Positions 15,825 to 23,370 of a DNA stretch of 34,057 nt are shown one piece after another (within the stretch, counting starts at the first letter, position 1; the number at the start of each line of letters is the position of its first letter). Location of the stretch: assembly GCA_026395555.1 (NCBI GenBank), contig JAPLYO010000023.1, forward strand, positions 1 through 34,057. Direction: 5' to 3'. The notes beneath the pieces were generated by a model, which was not told the DNA's origin, searched no databases, and saw only the letters and a list, made by a program, of their open reading frames with translations. The translations under genes and the position numbers were made by a program. Source of the DNA: Candidatus Peregrinibacteria bacterium (GTDB taxonomy: Bacteria > Patescibacteriota > Gracilibacteria > UBA1369 > UBA12463).

Positions 15825-16790
15825 TTAGCCTCCGTGTGAAGCCTTCGAAATGATCCAGTGATTATATCGCTTCAATCCCCATGTGCCCGCAAATCCGATA
15901 GCGCCTAGCACTACGATGATCACGAGAATCAACTGCCATGGAATAACAAAAAAACGATACTCTGCCACTACTGCCTTGTGTGTTGCTGCACCCCAGCCGA
16001 GATTAAGTTTTGCCGTATACCAGCCCATATGAAAATCACTCCACTCTCGTCCGGCCATACCAAAAAACCCGGCTTTTTGAGATGCTAATTTTTCATCGCC
16101 CCATGTAACCTCAATTTTTCTCGCACTGTCCGGAAGGACGCTTGCCTCCTTCTCATTTGCAGAAAGCTTCGCTCCGCCGAATCCGAAATTTGTAAGCATA
16201 ATATCGCCCTTAGGCACCACGCGATCACCGCCGGTGTTATTAAAGCGATAGGCAAATGTTATCGGTGCTGCACTGAAAAAATTCTGCGCATCTTTCGTCC
16301 CGAACTCTAGAAGTCCGCCGCCCTCTTTCACGGCACCTGCGACCTTTAACATCACGAGAACACCTAATTTTCCACCTACTCCTACCTGGCTACCCTTCTT
16401 GGCCTGCGGAGGAGTTGTTGCCCATAAAATAGCGGAAAAATATCCACCCGGTTCGGCAGTCTTTGGTATTTCAACGCTGAAAGGAATCTTTTTCTCTTCA
16501 TTTGACTTGATGACTACCGAGTCCTGAACCTTGATCCATGTCGCCAATCCCGTCCTCTCTGGAAGAAAAAATGGTGTGCCCGTCTCTCCTCTTGATTCAA
16601 AATTATTTGTCGAGGCATATAATGTTTTCGTCTTTGCTTCTTCATTAAAAAGCGTGAGCTCTCCTTGCACGGTCTGGCCCGGCTTACCTGATATTTCCAT
16701 TTTTACCGGTGATATCGTAAGGGCATGCGCTTGAAATGGCATAGCTACTACTGCTCCCAAAAATAACAGCGTAAAAATAGAATATTTCAT
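15825..16790 (-). CDS. DUF916-like membrane-anchored surface protein (WxL-interacting type)
   Basis: The 321-residue protein has a signal peptide (residues 1-23, QAHA-LTISPVKMEISGKPGQ), a beta-rich ectodomain, and one C-terminal membrane segment at about residues 285-307 followed by a basic tail. The ISPVKMEISGKPGQTVQGELTL opening and the EPGGYFSAI stretch resemble DUF916, the peptidoglycan-binding partner of WxL proteins in Firmicutes. It starts 13 bases after the stop of the 361-residue surface protein, the same pairing as in WxL loci. It would anchor or present that protein outside the membrane. The family match is by pattern, not alignment. Its stop codon abuts the stop of the convergent 748-residue protein gene. 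Confidence 0.75.
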   Translation of the reverse strand: MKYSIFTLLFLGAVVAMPFQAHALTISPVKMEISGKPGQTVQGELTLFNEEAKTKTLYASTNNFESRGETGTPFFLPERTGLATWIKVQDSVVIKSNEEKKIPFSVEIPKTAEPGGYFSAILWATTPPQAKKGSQVGVGGKLGVLVMLKVAGAVKEGGGLLEFGTKDAQNFFSAAPITFAYRFNNTGGDRVVPKGDIMLTNFGFGGAKLSANEKEASVLPDSARKIEVTWGDEKLASQKAGFFGMAGREWSDFHMGWYTAKLNLGWGAATHKAVVAEYRFFVIPWQLILVIIVVLGAIGFAGTWGLKRYNHWIISKASHGG

Positions 16791-16803
16791 AGATATCTAA
16801 AAT

Positions 16804-17889
16804 TTAAAAAGTAGCGGTTGCGGTGTAGGTCAGTGTTGTTGAATAAGAACCTGCTGTAGTGGTACCCGATATATTCGCCATATAGCCAACTGTATATGTC
16901 GTCGTATTGATTGCACCCGTAGAACTGGCAATCGTGTCACCACTTACAAATTTAAAATTGTCATTGGTGCCATAGCCTGAAGCCACATCGCCGATAGGTG
17001 CTGAGCCACTTGGGGCCGCCCCTACTGCTGGCGTGGCATTGGATGATGCGAGATTGAGTCCGAACTGCTTCGTACCGACACTGCTCGTCGTACCTCCCAT
17101 AGCCGTTATATTATTCACACCCAATCCGCCGAGCGAGAGCGTACTTCCCGTAACCGTGACTGCCATTCCGCTTGCTGCATTTGTCGTCACAAGGAGTGTG
17201 TGCGAGGCGGTTGATGGTGCACTTGTCGTCATCGGACTAGGCGAGAAGGTTACAGAATTTGATCCTAAACTAAATGTTAACGACTGACCGACCAACCCGG
17301 AAACGGCCACCTGGTCATTACTAATAATATTTACCGTGATATCTCCCATATTATTTCCTGGCGTAGGCCCAATATGAATCGCGTATGAACCAGCTGTTGG
17401 ATTGGTAATCTGATGAGTACCCGTACCACCTGTAGATGTATTCGTACCTACGCGTAAACGCACGCAGTTATTTACTGCTGTCGTACCACCTGTACCGACC
17501 GTAATCGTAATCACCTGACCAGATACAGATGCGTTCCAGGTAGGATCTGAACCTCCTGATGCCGCTAAAGGATGTTCGGTGTAGGTAGCGGTTGAGCAAG
17601 TACTCGTGTCACCTGTAGCAAAATCTATATCTCCCAACACGATTGATGTTAAATTAAAGCCAGCTGGAAATGTATACAGAATCGTGCCTCCCGCGCCTAC
17701 GACTGTTGGCAAACCAGCCTTAATCTCATGATTTGAACCGGTGCTATCTTTGGAGCTCGACATGATATCAGATGCCGTAGTGATAGACGTGAATGCCCAT
17801 GCCTGCTGTGCAAATGGTACCATTAATAGCGTCAACATTGCCGAGACGAGAGCCAAATGGGTGACGGTGGTGATTTTTTTGTGCATCAT
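16804..17889 (-). CDS. Exported surface protein with a WxL-like C-terminal domain
   Basis: The 361-residue protein has a signal peptide (about residues 1-32, ending QQAWA-FTS). Residues about 35-205 are Ser/Thr/Gly-rich and read like a beta-sandwich with a TFPAGFNLTSIVLGDIDF stretch. Residues about 212-361 form a domain shared with the end of the 748-residue protein: a sHTLLVTTNAASGM strand, a QFGLN turn, a TYTVGYMANISGTT strand and an end of YSTTLTYTATATF. The classical Trp-x-Leu motifs are not visible. It is co-transcribed with the DUF916-like protein, which suggests a surface complex. Function unknown; the call as WxL-like is by context and general shape. Confidence 0.75.
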   Translation of the reverse strand: MMHKKITTVTHLALVSAMLTLLMVPFAQQAWAFTSITTASDIMSSSKDSTGSNHEIKAGLPTVVGAGGTILYTFPAGFNLTSIVLGDIDFATGDTSTCSTATYTEHPLAASGGSDPTWNASVSGQVITITVGTGGTTAVNNCVRLRVGTNTSTGGTGTHQITNPTAGSYAIHIGPTPGNNMGDITVNIISNDQVAVSGLVGQSLTFSLGSNSVTFSPSPMTTSAPSTASHTLLVTTNAASGMAVTVTGSTLSLGGLGVNNITAMGGTTSSVGTKQFGLNLASSNATPAVGAAPSGSAPIGDVASGYGTNDNFKFVSGDTIASSTGAINTTTYTVGYMANISGTTTAGSYSTTLTYTATATF

Positions 17890-17939
17890 AAAAAATTTTG
17901 TTTATTTTTTGATTTTTTGGGTGTTTTTCATCGGTATTA

Positions 17940-17968
17940 AGTTTACCACCAATTTTCGTTATTGTCAA
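17940..17968 (-). promoter_or_regulatory. Promoter of the WxL-like/DUF916-like operon
   Basis: On the reverse strand TTGACA (17968-17963) and TAAACT (17945-17940) are 17 bases apart. The leader, about 44 bases, is A-rich. A GGCTC-AGAT-GAGCC inverted repeat lies just upstream at 17981-17994. Confidence 0.75.
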
Positions 17969-17980
17969 TTATTCAGCTTT

Positions 17981-17994
17981 GGCTCAGATGAGCC
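17981..17994. repeat. Inverted repeat upstream of the surface operon promoter
   Basis: GGCTC-AGAT-GAGCC lies between the SLH gene stop (18013) and the -35 at 17968. It could end the SLH transcript or bind a regulator; there is no T-run in the reverse direction. Confidence 0.35.
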
Positions 17995-18012
17995 TTCTTT
18001 GGCTTCATATGA

Positions 18013-19545
18013 TCAACGTATAATCGTAAAAATTTCACCAAATATCTTCCTCATGGAAATTGCCCCATTTGCCACCTCGTTGCAGAGATAATTATTCACC
18101 TCGGGGTTCGCGATTGTTTTGAGCAGGTAGCGCTCCTCGAGAGTTTTGATAACGATTTTCGCCATTTCCGCTCGTGTCACTGTCGCGTTCGAACGGAACG
18201 TATTATCATCAAAACCTTTGATAATGCCGAGTTGAAAAGCATATGAGACGAAAGGATATATACTACTTGAACGCAGAACGTCGCTGAATGGGAGTGATAT
18301 GTTTGTGAATGTGGAGGTAAATCCTGTACTCGTGAGTAGCACCTCTAGCGCCTCACCGCGGCTAATCGGAGTGAAATAATTTCTCTGAACGTACTTCACT
18401 GGAATCGTCGTATTGAATGCCTTCGCGATCATGGCATAGGCCTCACCGCGCCTGATCTCTGCGTTTCCTGCGAAATTTCCATTACCATCGCCGCTATTAA
18501 TTTTCATCATTCGTACATTCTCGGCAAAACTTCGGAACCAATCATCAGGTTTACTATCCTTAAATACACCTCCTGCGTTGATGACCTTTGTCATCATGTA
18601 GGTTCCAATACCCATAGCCTTGAAGTCGAGTGTTTTTTTCACGTTATTGCTGTATGTAGGGATGAACTCCCACGTATGCGTCTGCTCATCAAGGTAGGAA
18701 AAAAGAATATTATTCATGTTTGGATCGCTCGGCCTGATACCAACCGTTCCCTCTTTCGTATGGGACAGGATACTTGCAGCGTCCATGGGAGCGCTACAGC
18801 GAGCTATATTCGTTACATCTTTTGGCATGTTCTTCGGCCGGACATAGATGAGTTGAGATTTATCCGATGTTGTTTTTGTCTCGACGGACATATCGAGTCC
18901 ACCTTTTTTGATGAATGGATCGACAATTATTGTTTTTGCCCAGTTGAGAGCACTATCGGTGCTTGGCGCCGTTGGTGGCGCGGAAGGTACTGTATCGGGC
19001 GTTAATGGTGCGGTTGGATTTGTTGCAGCATACGAAGACCCCGTACCACCCCCACCCGGGCTCGGAGGCGTATTATTTTCTGAAGAAGTCAGACACGGTA
19101 CCGTCGATGAGTAGTGGCTCTCTTCTGTCATGCGCCCGTAATCGCGCGCGCGTAGACGATAATAGTAATTTTGATTCGTGCCCAGCGAGGTGGCGACTCC
19201 ATAGCTCGTACCCGTCCGATATCCCGAAGACTCGATAATCTCCGAAAAAGATGGAGATAACGACACGTCAACCTTGTACTCACCGTTCTGCAATGGAACG
19301 ATATCGTTAATGGGGGTCATGCCCTCCCAGTTCACCCTGGAACAGTTAAGCGTGACGGAGCTGATGGCCGGAGTACTATCTATAATATTCGTGGCCACCG
19401 TGACGCCAATATCCACGACGTCCGCGTATGATGGATTTTTTTCATTTGTTTTCGTAAAGAACATGCCAGATATCATCATCGCACCGAGCGCCATCCAGGA
19501 AGTATATTTCCATTTTTTGACATGAGCTTTTTTAACCGATTTCAT
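18013..19545 (-). CDS. S-layer homology (SLH) domain surface protein
   Basis: The 510-residue protein has an N-terminal basic stretch and hydrophobic signal/anchor (about residues 14-30), then a fibronectin-like segment with a YYYRLRARDYGRM strand, a Pro/Thr/Ser-rich linker with GGGG, and a second beta region. The C-terminal third holds SLH motifs: VFKDSKPDDWFRSFAENV (about 355-400) and FSDVLRSSSIYPFVSYAFQL, with FDDNTFRSNATVTRAEMAKI. SLH domains bind cell-wall polymers and hold the protein on the surface. The gene is upstream of, but separately promoted from, the WxL-like operon, and is divergent from the helical secreted protein. Confidence 0.9.
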   Translation of the reverse strand: MKSVKKAHVKKWKYTSWMALGAMMISGMFFTKTNEKNPSYADVVDIGVTVATNIIDSTPAISSVTLNCSRVNWEGMTPINDIVPLQNGEYKVDVSLSPSFSEIIESSGYRTGTSYGVATSLGTNQNYYYRLRARDYGRMTEESHYSSTVPCLTSSENNTPPSPGGGGTGSSYAATNPTAPLTPDTVPSAPPTAPSTDSALNWAKTIIVDPFIKKGGLDMSVETKTTSDKSQLIYVRPKNMPKDVTNIARCSAPMDAASILSHTKEGTVGIRPSDPNMNNILFSYLDEQTHTWEFIPTYSNNVKKTLDFKAMGIGTYMMTKVINAGGVFKDSKPDDWFRSFAENVRMMKINSGDGNGNFAGNAEIRRGEAYAMIAKAFNTTIPVKYVQRNYFTPISRGEALEVLLTSTGFTSTFTNISLPFSDVLRSSSIYPFVSYAFQLGIIKGFDDNTFRSNATVTRAEMAKIVIKTLEERYLLKTIANPEVNNYLCNEVANGAISMRKIFGEIFTIIR

Positions 19546-19565
19546 GGTGTTTTTTGTTTCTTTTC

Positions 19566-19574
19566 ATTATACCA
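19566..19574 (-). promoter_or_regulatory. Extended -10 promoter of the SLH gene
   Basis: On the reverse strand TGG-TATAAT (TATAAT at 19571-19566) gives an extended -10; the leader is about 14 bases. The -35 region is poor (ATGCAA, 17 bases away), fitting an extended -10 promoter. Confidence 0.55.
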
Positions 19575-19588
19575 CATATTCAGATTTT

Positions 19589-19630
19589 TTGCATTGCCTT
19601 ATTACACCCCAAATTACAGGTGTTGCATTG
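19589..19630. repeat. Direct repeats of TTGCATTG between divergent surface genes
   Basis: TTGCATTG occurs at 19589-19596 and 19623-19630, 34 bases apart; between them ACACC and GGTGT form a short inverted repeat. They lie between the SLH -10 and the promoter of the helical secreted protein. Confidence 0.3.
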
Positions 19631-19638
19631 GGCAAATC

Positions 19639-19667
19639 TTGTATGGCCTTCATGCACGGCGTACTAT
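19639..19667 (+). promoter_or_regulatory. Promoter of the helical secreted protein
   Basis: TTGTAT (19639-19644) and TACTAT (19662-19667) are 17 bases apart; the leader to ATG 19698 is about 24 bases. Confidence 0.55.
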
Positions 19668-19697
19668 TCTAGACGTTAATTTTTAACCTTTTTTCTT

Positions 19698-20909
19698 ATG
19701 AAAAGGATTCAGTCAGTTGCGCGATCGGGAGCTATTCTCGCACTCGCGTGTGCACTTGCCGTGCCAAGCATTGTCCTGGCGCAGACGTTCGGTCCGCCAC
19801 CGGGATATGAAAATATGATGCCACCAAATGGCATGCCTACAGGTGCCCCATATAGTATGCCCGAGGGCGATGATTCCAAAAATGTTGGACCAAATGGTAT
19901 GCAGTTCGGCCAGTCCGGAGTGCCAAATGGACAGCAAAATGGAGCGCCAAGCGGTATGCAGGGTGCCGGAAAAGGTATGGCCGAAAAAGGCCTGAAGATG
20001 CTCAAAAAAGGCGTATCAAATATGAAAAAGGCTACGGGCCAGATGGACAAGACTATCGAAAAACTCACAAAGGCTGGCTACAGTGCTCCAGCAGAAGTTG
20101 TCGACTCACTCGCAAAGGCAAAAGCAGCTATCGCTACAATCGAGGGCACTTCAACTATGACCGAAGAAGCCATGAATGCTATGTCAGATTTCAATGACTT
20201 CATTGACGTCCTTGATGCCAATATCCAGGAGCTCAATATGCTCGCCAACTTCCCACGTATCCTGAAGCAGGCAGAAAGTAATCTCACAAAATTAGGAAAA
20301 AATTTCGATAGCGTAAAGGCGAAGTTAGTCAAAAACGGTGTTGATGCCGGTACCTCCATCGCTGAGGTTCAGACCAAAATTGACGCCCTCAAGGCGACAC
20401 TTGAAAAGGCAAAACAGTCTGCTGTAAGCGGAAAGGCCGAGGATGCGTTTACCTCTCTCCAGGACGATTTCTTCCCTAACCTCGAAGATGCGTTCCAATC
20501 AGCAGGCATGCTCGACGCTATCAACAGCCTAACGAAGGGCGCTGTGCGTTCGATCGAAAAAGGAATTGCACAAGCTCAGAAAACTGCCGATAAAGTAAAG
20601 AATCAGGGCAAGGATGTATCTGAAGCGATGGGTATTATTGCTGATTCAAAAACAAAACTTGAAGAATTAAAGACTCTCCTCAAGTCAAAAGATTTCACTC
20701 CTGATGATGCCGTCTCTATTCTCGAAGATCTCGACGGGCTACGAGCGGACTTCGAAACATCCATAGAGGATGTCACGGGCAAGCCTCTCGAAGGTAATAG
20801 TAGTATCAAATTTACCAACATGAAGGCACCTCTTGCTCCAAAAGAAATTCGCGGTGAGTTCCCGCAAGGCGGAGACAGTGGATTCCAGAAGATGAATTAT
20901 GGATTTTAG
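19698..20909 (+). CDS. Secreted helical protein with Pro/Gly/Met/Asn-rich N-terminal repeats
   Basis: The 403-residue protein has a clear signal peptide (cleavage about VLA-QTFG, residue 28). Residues about 30-90 are low complexity with repeated PNGM, PSGM and PTGA units. From about residue 95 to 360 it is helical and Lys/Asp/Ala-rich with heptad-like spacing (for example KGLKMLKKGVSNMKKATGQM, then repeated SNLTKLGKNFDSVKAKL-like segments), suggesting a bundle or coiled coil. The C-terminus is again Pro/Gly-rich. No catalytic motif or membrane anchor is seen after the signal. It has its own promoter and a strong terminator. Function unknown; a structural surface or extracellular role is likely. 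Confidence 0.8.
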   Translation: MKRIQSVARSGAILALACALAVPSIVLAQTFGPPPGYENMMPPNGMPTGAPYSMPEGDDSKNVGPNGMQFGQSGVPNGQQNGAPSGMQGAGKGMAEKGLKMLKKGVSNMKKATGQMDKTIEKLTKAGYSAPAEVVDSLAKAKAAIATIEGTSTMTEEAMNAMSDFNDFIDVLDANIQELNMLANFPRILKQAESNLTKLGKNFDSVKAKLVKNGVDAGTSIAEVQTKIDALKATLEKAKQSAVSGKAEDAFTSLQDDFFPNLEDAFQSAGMLDAINSLTKGAVRSIEKGIAQAQKTADKVKNQGKDVSEAMGIIADSKTKLEELKTLLKSKDFTPDDAVSILEDLDGLRADFETSIEDVTGKPLEGNSSIKFTNMKAPLAPKEIRGEFPQGGDSGFQKMNYGF

Positions 20910-20930
20910 TTTTAGATTGTAGAAAATACC

Positions 20931-20968
20931 AAAAACCGCGGTTTGTATACGTACAGCCGCGGTTTTTT
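20931..20968. terminator. Bidirectional intrinsic terminator
   Basis: AAAAACCGCGG and CCGCGGTTTTT form a perfect 11-bp stem with T-runs in both directions, between the convergent genes at 19698 and 20980. Confidence 0.93.
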
Positions 20969-20979
20969 GATGGACTAAT

Positions 20980-21795
20980 TTATATATTTTTCAATGCATC
21001 CTGGATATAGGCGTCTATTCTTTTTCTCGTTTCGACTATCGCGCTAACTGGCAACAATACCAGTTCGTCGCCACAGTGCTCATGTCTCCCATCGCCAGGA
21101 ACTGTGCCCCTCAAATTTATTCCGTAAAGAATACCTCTTTCAGAAAAAACAGGTGATCCGCTACATCCCGGCCTACTCTGCATTTGCAGTACTCTATGTC
21201 GATGTAGCCCTGTAGCCTCCAATTCAGTCTGCCTAGACAGATCCGAATGTAACACAACTTCCGCACCTGCATCACGGGTGGAGAAATATGAATATATACT
21301 CCTTTCTTTCACTTCTACATTCCTCCTGAGCTGAACATTATAGGTATGTCTCCAAGTGCTAGACTCATTCTTTGCATTAAACATAATACCATTTGCAGGC
21401 ATTGCCAGATCTTCTTCGGGAATTCTCAATAATCTCTTTTGGGTACCCTGCTCGTCGACAGCCAGAAAAAAGGCTAAATCTAAATCCTTTTCTCTGTCGT
21501 ACATAGCATCGCTTTCTTGCCTTAAAATGCCGATGCCGTTATGTGATTTATGCCCAAGTATTATCTGCGATGATGCGTGAAGATCTAAAAATGCATGTCT
21601 ACAAGTCATGACGAGATTGATCTTGCCCTTAAATTGTTCCACCACCACTCCGACCGATTTAGCATCACCTAATCCCGTCGGCGTAGAATATTGGTTATTA
21701 ATCGCGACGAGAGGATTTACTCCTGTCCCAAACCACTTTTCTAAATTCGGCATATCCCGATCTCTCCCTACTTCTTTTCCGTTCTTTTTGCTCAT
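20980..21795 (-). CDS. Trypsin-fold serine protease without signal peptide
   Basis: The 271-residue protein has the chymotrypsin-family catalytic triad in order: His67 in VMTCRHAF, Asp106 in KDLDLAFF, and Ser212 in RPGCSGSPVF. The GILYGINLRG strand after the Ser fits the family. No signal peptide or membrane segment is seen: the N-terminus is MSKKNGKEVGRDRDM, so it seems cytoplasmic, unlike HtrA-type proteases, and no PDZ domain is fused. It is a lone gene. Substrate unknown. The predicted reverse-strand -10 (TATTAA, 21813-21808) gives a leader of only about five bases. Confidence 0.82.
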   Translation of the reverse strand: MSKKNGKEVGRDRDMPNLEKWFGTGVNPLVAINNQYSTPTGLGDAKSVGVVVEQFKGKINLVMTCRHAFLDLHASSQIILGHKSHNGIGILRQESDAMYDREKDLDLAFFLAVDEQGTQKRLLRIPEEDLAMPANGIMFNAKNESSTWRHTYNVQLRRNVEVKERSIYSYFSTRDAGAEVVLHSDLSRQTELEATGLHRHRVLQMQSRPGCSGSPVFSERGILYGINLRGTVPGDGRHEHCGDELVLLPVSAIVETRKRIDAYIQDALKNI

Positions 21796-21862
21796 GCCAG
21801 TGATCGTTTAATATCTTAAGGTGAAGTGATGCATTTTAGTGTTTTGCCATACGTAAATCAAG

Positions 21863-21880
21863 CCTTTCATCTATGAAAGG
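21863..21880. repeat. Inverted repeat between the protease and the Tat-protein gene
   Basis: CCTTTCAT-CT-ATGAAAGG has 8-bp arms and a two-base centre, in the 246-base gap between two divergent genes. There is no T-run, so an operator is likelier than a terminator. Confidence 0.4.
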
Positions 21881-21961
21881 TTTCACTTAGGGGCTCGTGA
21901 AGAATGTTCGGACTGGCCTTCCGTAATGACATATCCATTACAAACCTCAGCTTTACGGCGC

Positions 21962-22019
21962 TTGACATATATATACTATTGTTTTATACTTTGACCATCT
22001 GTATCCTGGAAGATAATTT
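21962..22019 (+). promoter_or_regulatory. Tandem promoters of the Tat-exported protein
   Basis: P1 is TTGACA (21962-21967) with TATACT (21985-21990), spacing 17. P2 begins right after it: TTGACC (21991-21996) with TAATTT (22014-22019), spacing 17. P2 would leave a leader of about 16 bases. Confidence 0.7.
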
Positions 22020-22041
22020 AGACACTTGATACATATTGCCA

Positions 22042-22905
22042 ATGAACTCTCACGAAAAACCACAAGATAATGAATTTTCCAGAAGGAGACTTCTTCAAAT
22101 TTCCGCCGCTTTTGCTGCCGGGCTGTTATTACCAGAAGAGGCATTGGCTGAGTCCTCCATTGAAAAAATTCTTAAAACTCATTTGGCACGGATGGATGAA
22201 AGATTTGCCAATGGAGAATTTGTATGGGAACTTCAAAATACCGCCAATGGCCGTATTGGTGAATTTTGGCCGATACATACGATGAATTTGGTCACAAAAG
22301 AAACTGATCCAGACGTCTTTAAGGGTCATGCGGATGATCTTTTAGCTACCCTCAAGGGTGTTGCAACTGCCCCGGACGGAATGACCACAGGATTTTCTAC
22401 AAAGTACAAAATGGAGGGCAAATCGCTTGCCGGTGGTCGTGCGTGCGGAGATGGAAAAGTGCACGATTACGGAATCGTTATTGCCGATAAAAAAGGTGTC
22501 ACCTTCACCCATGCCCGTGAGCATCAAGCTGATTTCGAAAATCTTTATACCGATGCAAAAAAGGGTCAGAAAAGCCTCTTCTTTTTACCAAGCATTTTTC
22601 GAAATGGAAAATTTTTGTCATCTGCAAATGTCGTGGATAAAGCGCTTGTTCGCAGGGAAACTTCGCAAGGAATACAAATTGGAGTTATCCATTTTGATTC
22701 ACTCAAGACGTACAATGAGGCAAGACTAGCTGTTTTAGGTTTAGACAGACCGGGCATTTCCAAAACAACACATATTTATTCGCTTGATGGCGGCCCTACT
22801 TGGGGAGAAAGCGCAAAAGATGTTGAGATAAAAGGTTCTCGAAAAATTATAATAAGAGGTACTTCAGACAGAAATGCCGTAACAAATTTTTTGGTATTTT
22901 ACTAA
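22042..22905 (+). CDS. Tat-exported protein of unknown function
   Basis: Starting at the ATG at 22042 (a TTG two codons upstream at 22036 is less likely) the protein is 287 residues. The N-terminus carries a twin-arginine signal: FSRRRLLQISAAFAAGLLLP followed by EEALA-E. Tat substrates cross the membrane folded, often with a cofactor. The mature part has a HDYGIVIADKKGVTF stretch, a KKGQKSLFFLPSIF stretch and a C-terminal GSRKIIIRGTSDRNAVTNFL stretch that reads like a compact beta domain; I recognise no family. Two tandem promoters precede it. Tat genes themselves are not in the window. Confidence 0.78.
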   Translation: MNSHEKPQDNEFSRRRLLQISAAFAAGLLLPEEALAESSIEKILKTHLARMDERFANGEFVWELQNTANGRIGEFWPIHTMNLVTKETDPDVFKGHADDLLATLKGVATAPDGMTTGFSTKYKMEGKSLAGGRACGDGKVHDYGIVIADKKGVTFTHAREHQADFENLYTDAKKGQKSLFFLPSIFRNGKFLSSANVVDKALVRRETSQGIQIGVIHFDSLKTYNEARLAVLGLDRPGISKTTHIYSLDGGPTWGESAKDVEIKGSRKIIIRGTSDRNAVTNFLVFY

Positions 22906-22927
22906 TTTACGTGTTTTTTAAAGGCAT

Positions 22928-22952
22928 AAAAAATATGGCTCATATAAGCCAT
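22928..22952 (-). terminator. Intrinsic terminator of the tRNA-Gly unit
   Basis: On the reverse strand ATGGCT-TATATG-AGCCAT is followed by ATTTTTT, 20 bases after the tRNA 3' end. The stem is only 6 bp, so it is moderate in strength. Confidence 0.6.
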
Positions 22953-22972
22953 GAATACTTTTAAATTTTGGT

Positions 22973-23047
22973 TGGAGCGGGTAACGGGAATCGGACCCGT
23001 TTCTTCAGTTTGGAAAACTGACATAATAACCATTATACGATACCCGC
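22973..23047 (-). tRNA. tRNA-Gly (anticodon TCC) with encoded CCA
   Basis: The reverse strand folds as a 75-base tRNA. The acceptor stem is GCGGGTA (23047-23041) with TACCCGC (22983-22977), discriminator T, and encoded CCA (22975-22973). The anticodon stem TCAGT/ACTGA holds the loop TTTCCAA, anticodon TCC, which reads GGA and GGG codons. The T-stem is ACGGG/CCCGT with the loop TCCGATT, where position 55 is C instead of the usual T. Promoter and terminator flank it, so it is a single-gene unit. Apart from the T-loop it is close to the usual bacterial tRNA-Gly(TCC). Confidence 0.95.
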
Positions 23048-23101
23048 GAGTTGTAGATGGAACGTTGCGCCTGAAGCTAGAAGCTTCTGGATGCGAGGTT
23101 G

Positions 23102-23130
23102 AGTTTACTGGAGGTGAGGGCGTTTGGCAA
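23102..23130 (-). promoter_or_regulatory. Promoter of the tRNA-Gly unit
   Basis: On the reverse strand TTGCCA (23130-23125) and TAAACT (23107-23102) are 17 bases apart; +1 would be about 48 bases before the mature 5' end, leaving a leader for RNase P. Confidence 0.55.
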
Positions 23131-23135
23131 GAGGA

Positions 23136-23358
23136 GGGGTCTGAAAAGACCCCAGTTTTACTAATGCCTAAAAAATGCCCTGAATATGTCACTATAAAAA
23201 ACGTGGATATTGACTTTTATACTTCATCTGTTTTGGTCTGTAATTTCGGCGCCGAAATTTTCAGCTTTAAAAATACCAATTTTTCAAATATAAGATTGCA
23301 CTAAACTATTTTTATAGAAAATCAACATATCGATTTTTAAAAAATGGGGTCTTTTCAG
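23136..23358. other. Gene-free stretch with alternative pairing inverted repeats
   Basis: No convincing protein gene lies in 23131-23370. GGGGTCT-GAAA-AGACCCC (23136-23153) is a local hairpin. A 14-base segment of it (23141-23154) also matches, as a perfect inverted copy, 23345-23358, so two mutually exclusive pairings are possible. In between, 23242-23259 (AATTTCGGC-GCCGAAATT) is a perfect 18-bp palindrome. This could be an unannotated structured RNA, operator sites or remnants. Confidence 0.4.
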
Positions 23359-23370
23359 GAAGAACAACAT

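Noticed and set aside
22951..23304. Open frames covering the tRNA on both strands
   Set aside because: They translate the tRNA sequence itself and have no family resemblance or promoter of their own.
23281..23345. AT-rich stretch as a possible replication origin
   Set aside because: No DnaA-box cluster and no dnaA, dnaN or gyrase gene is nearby.
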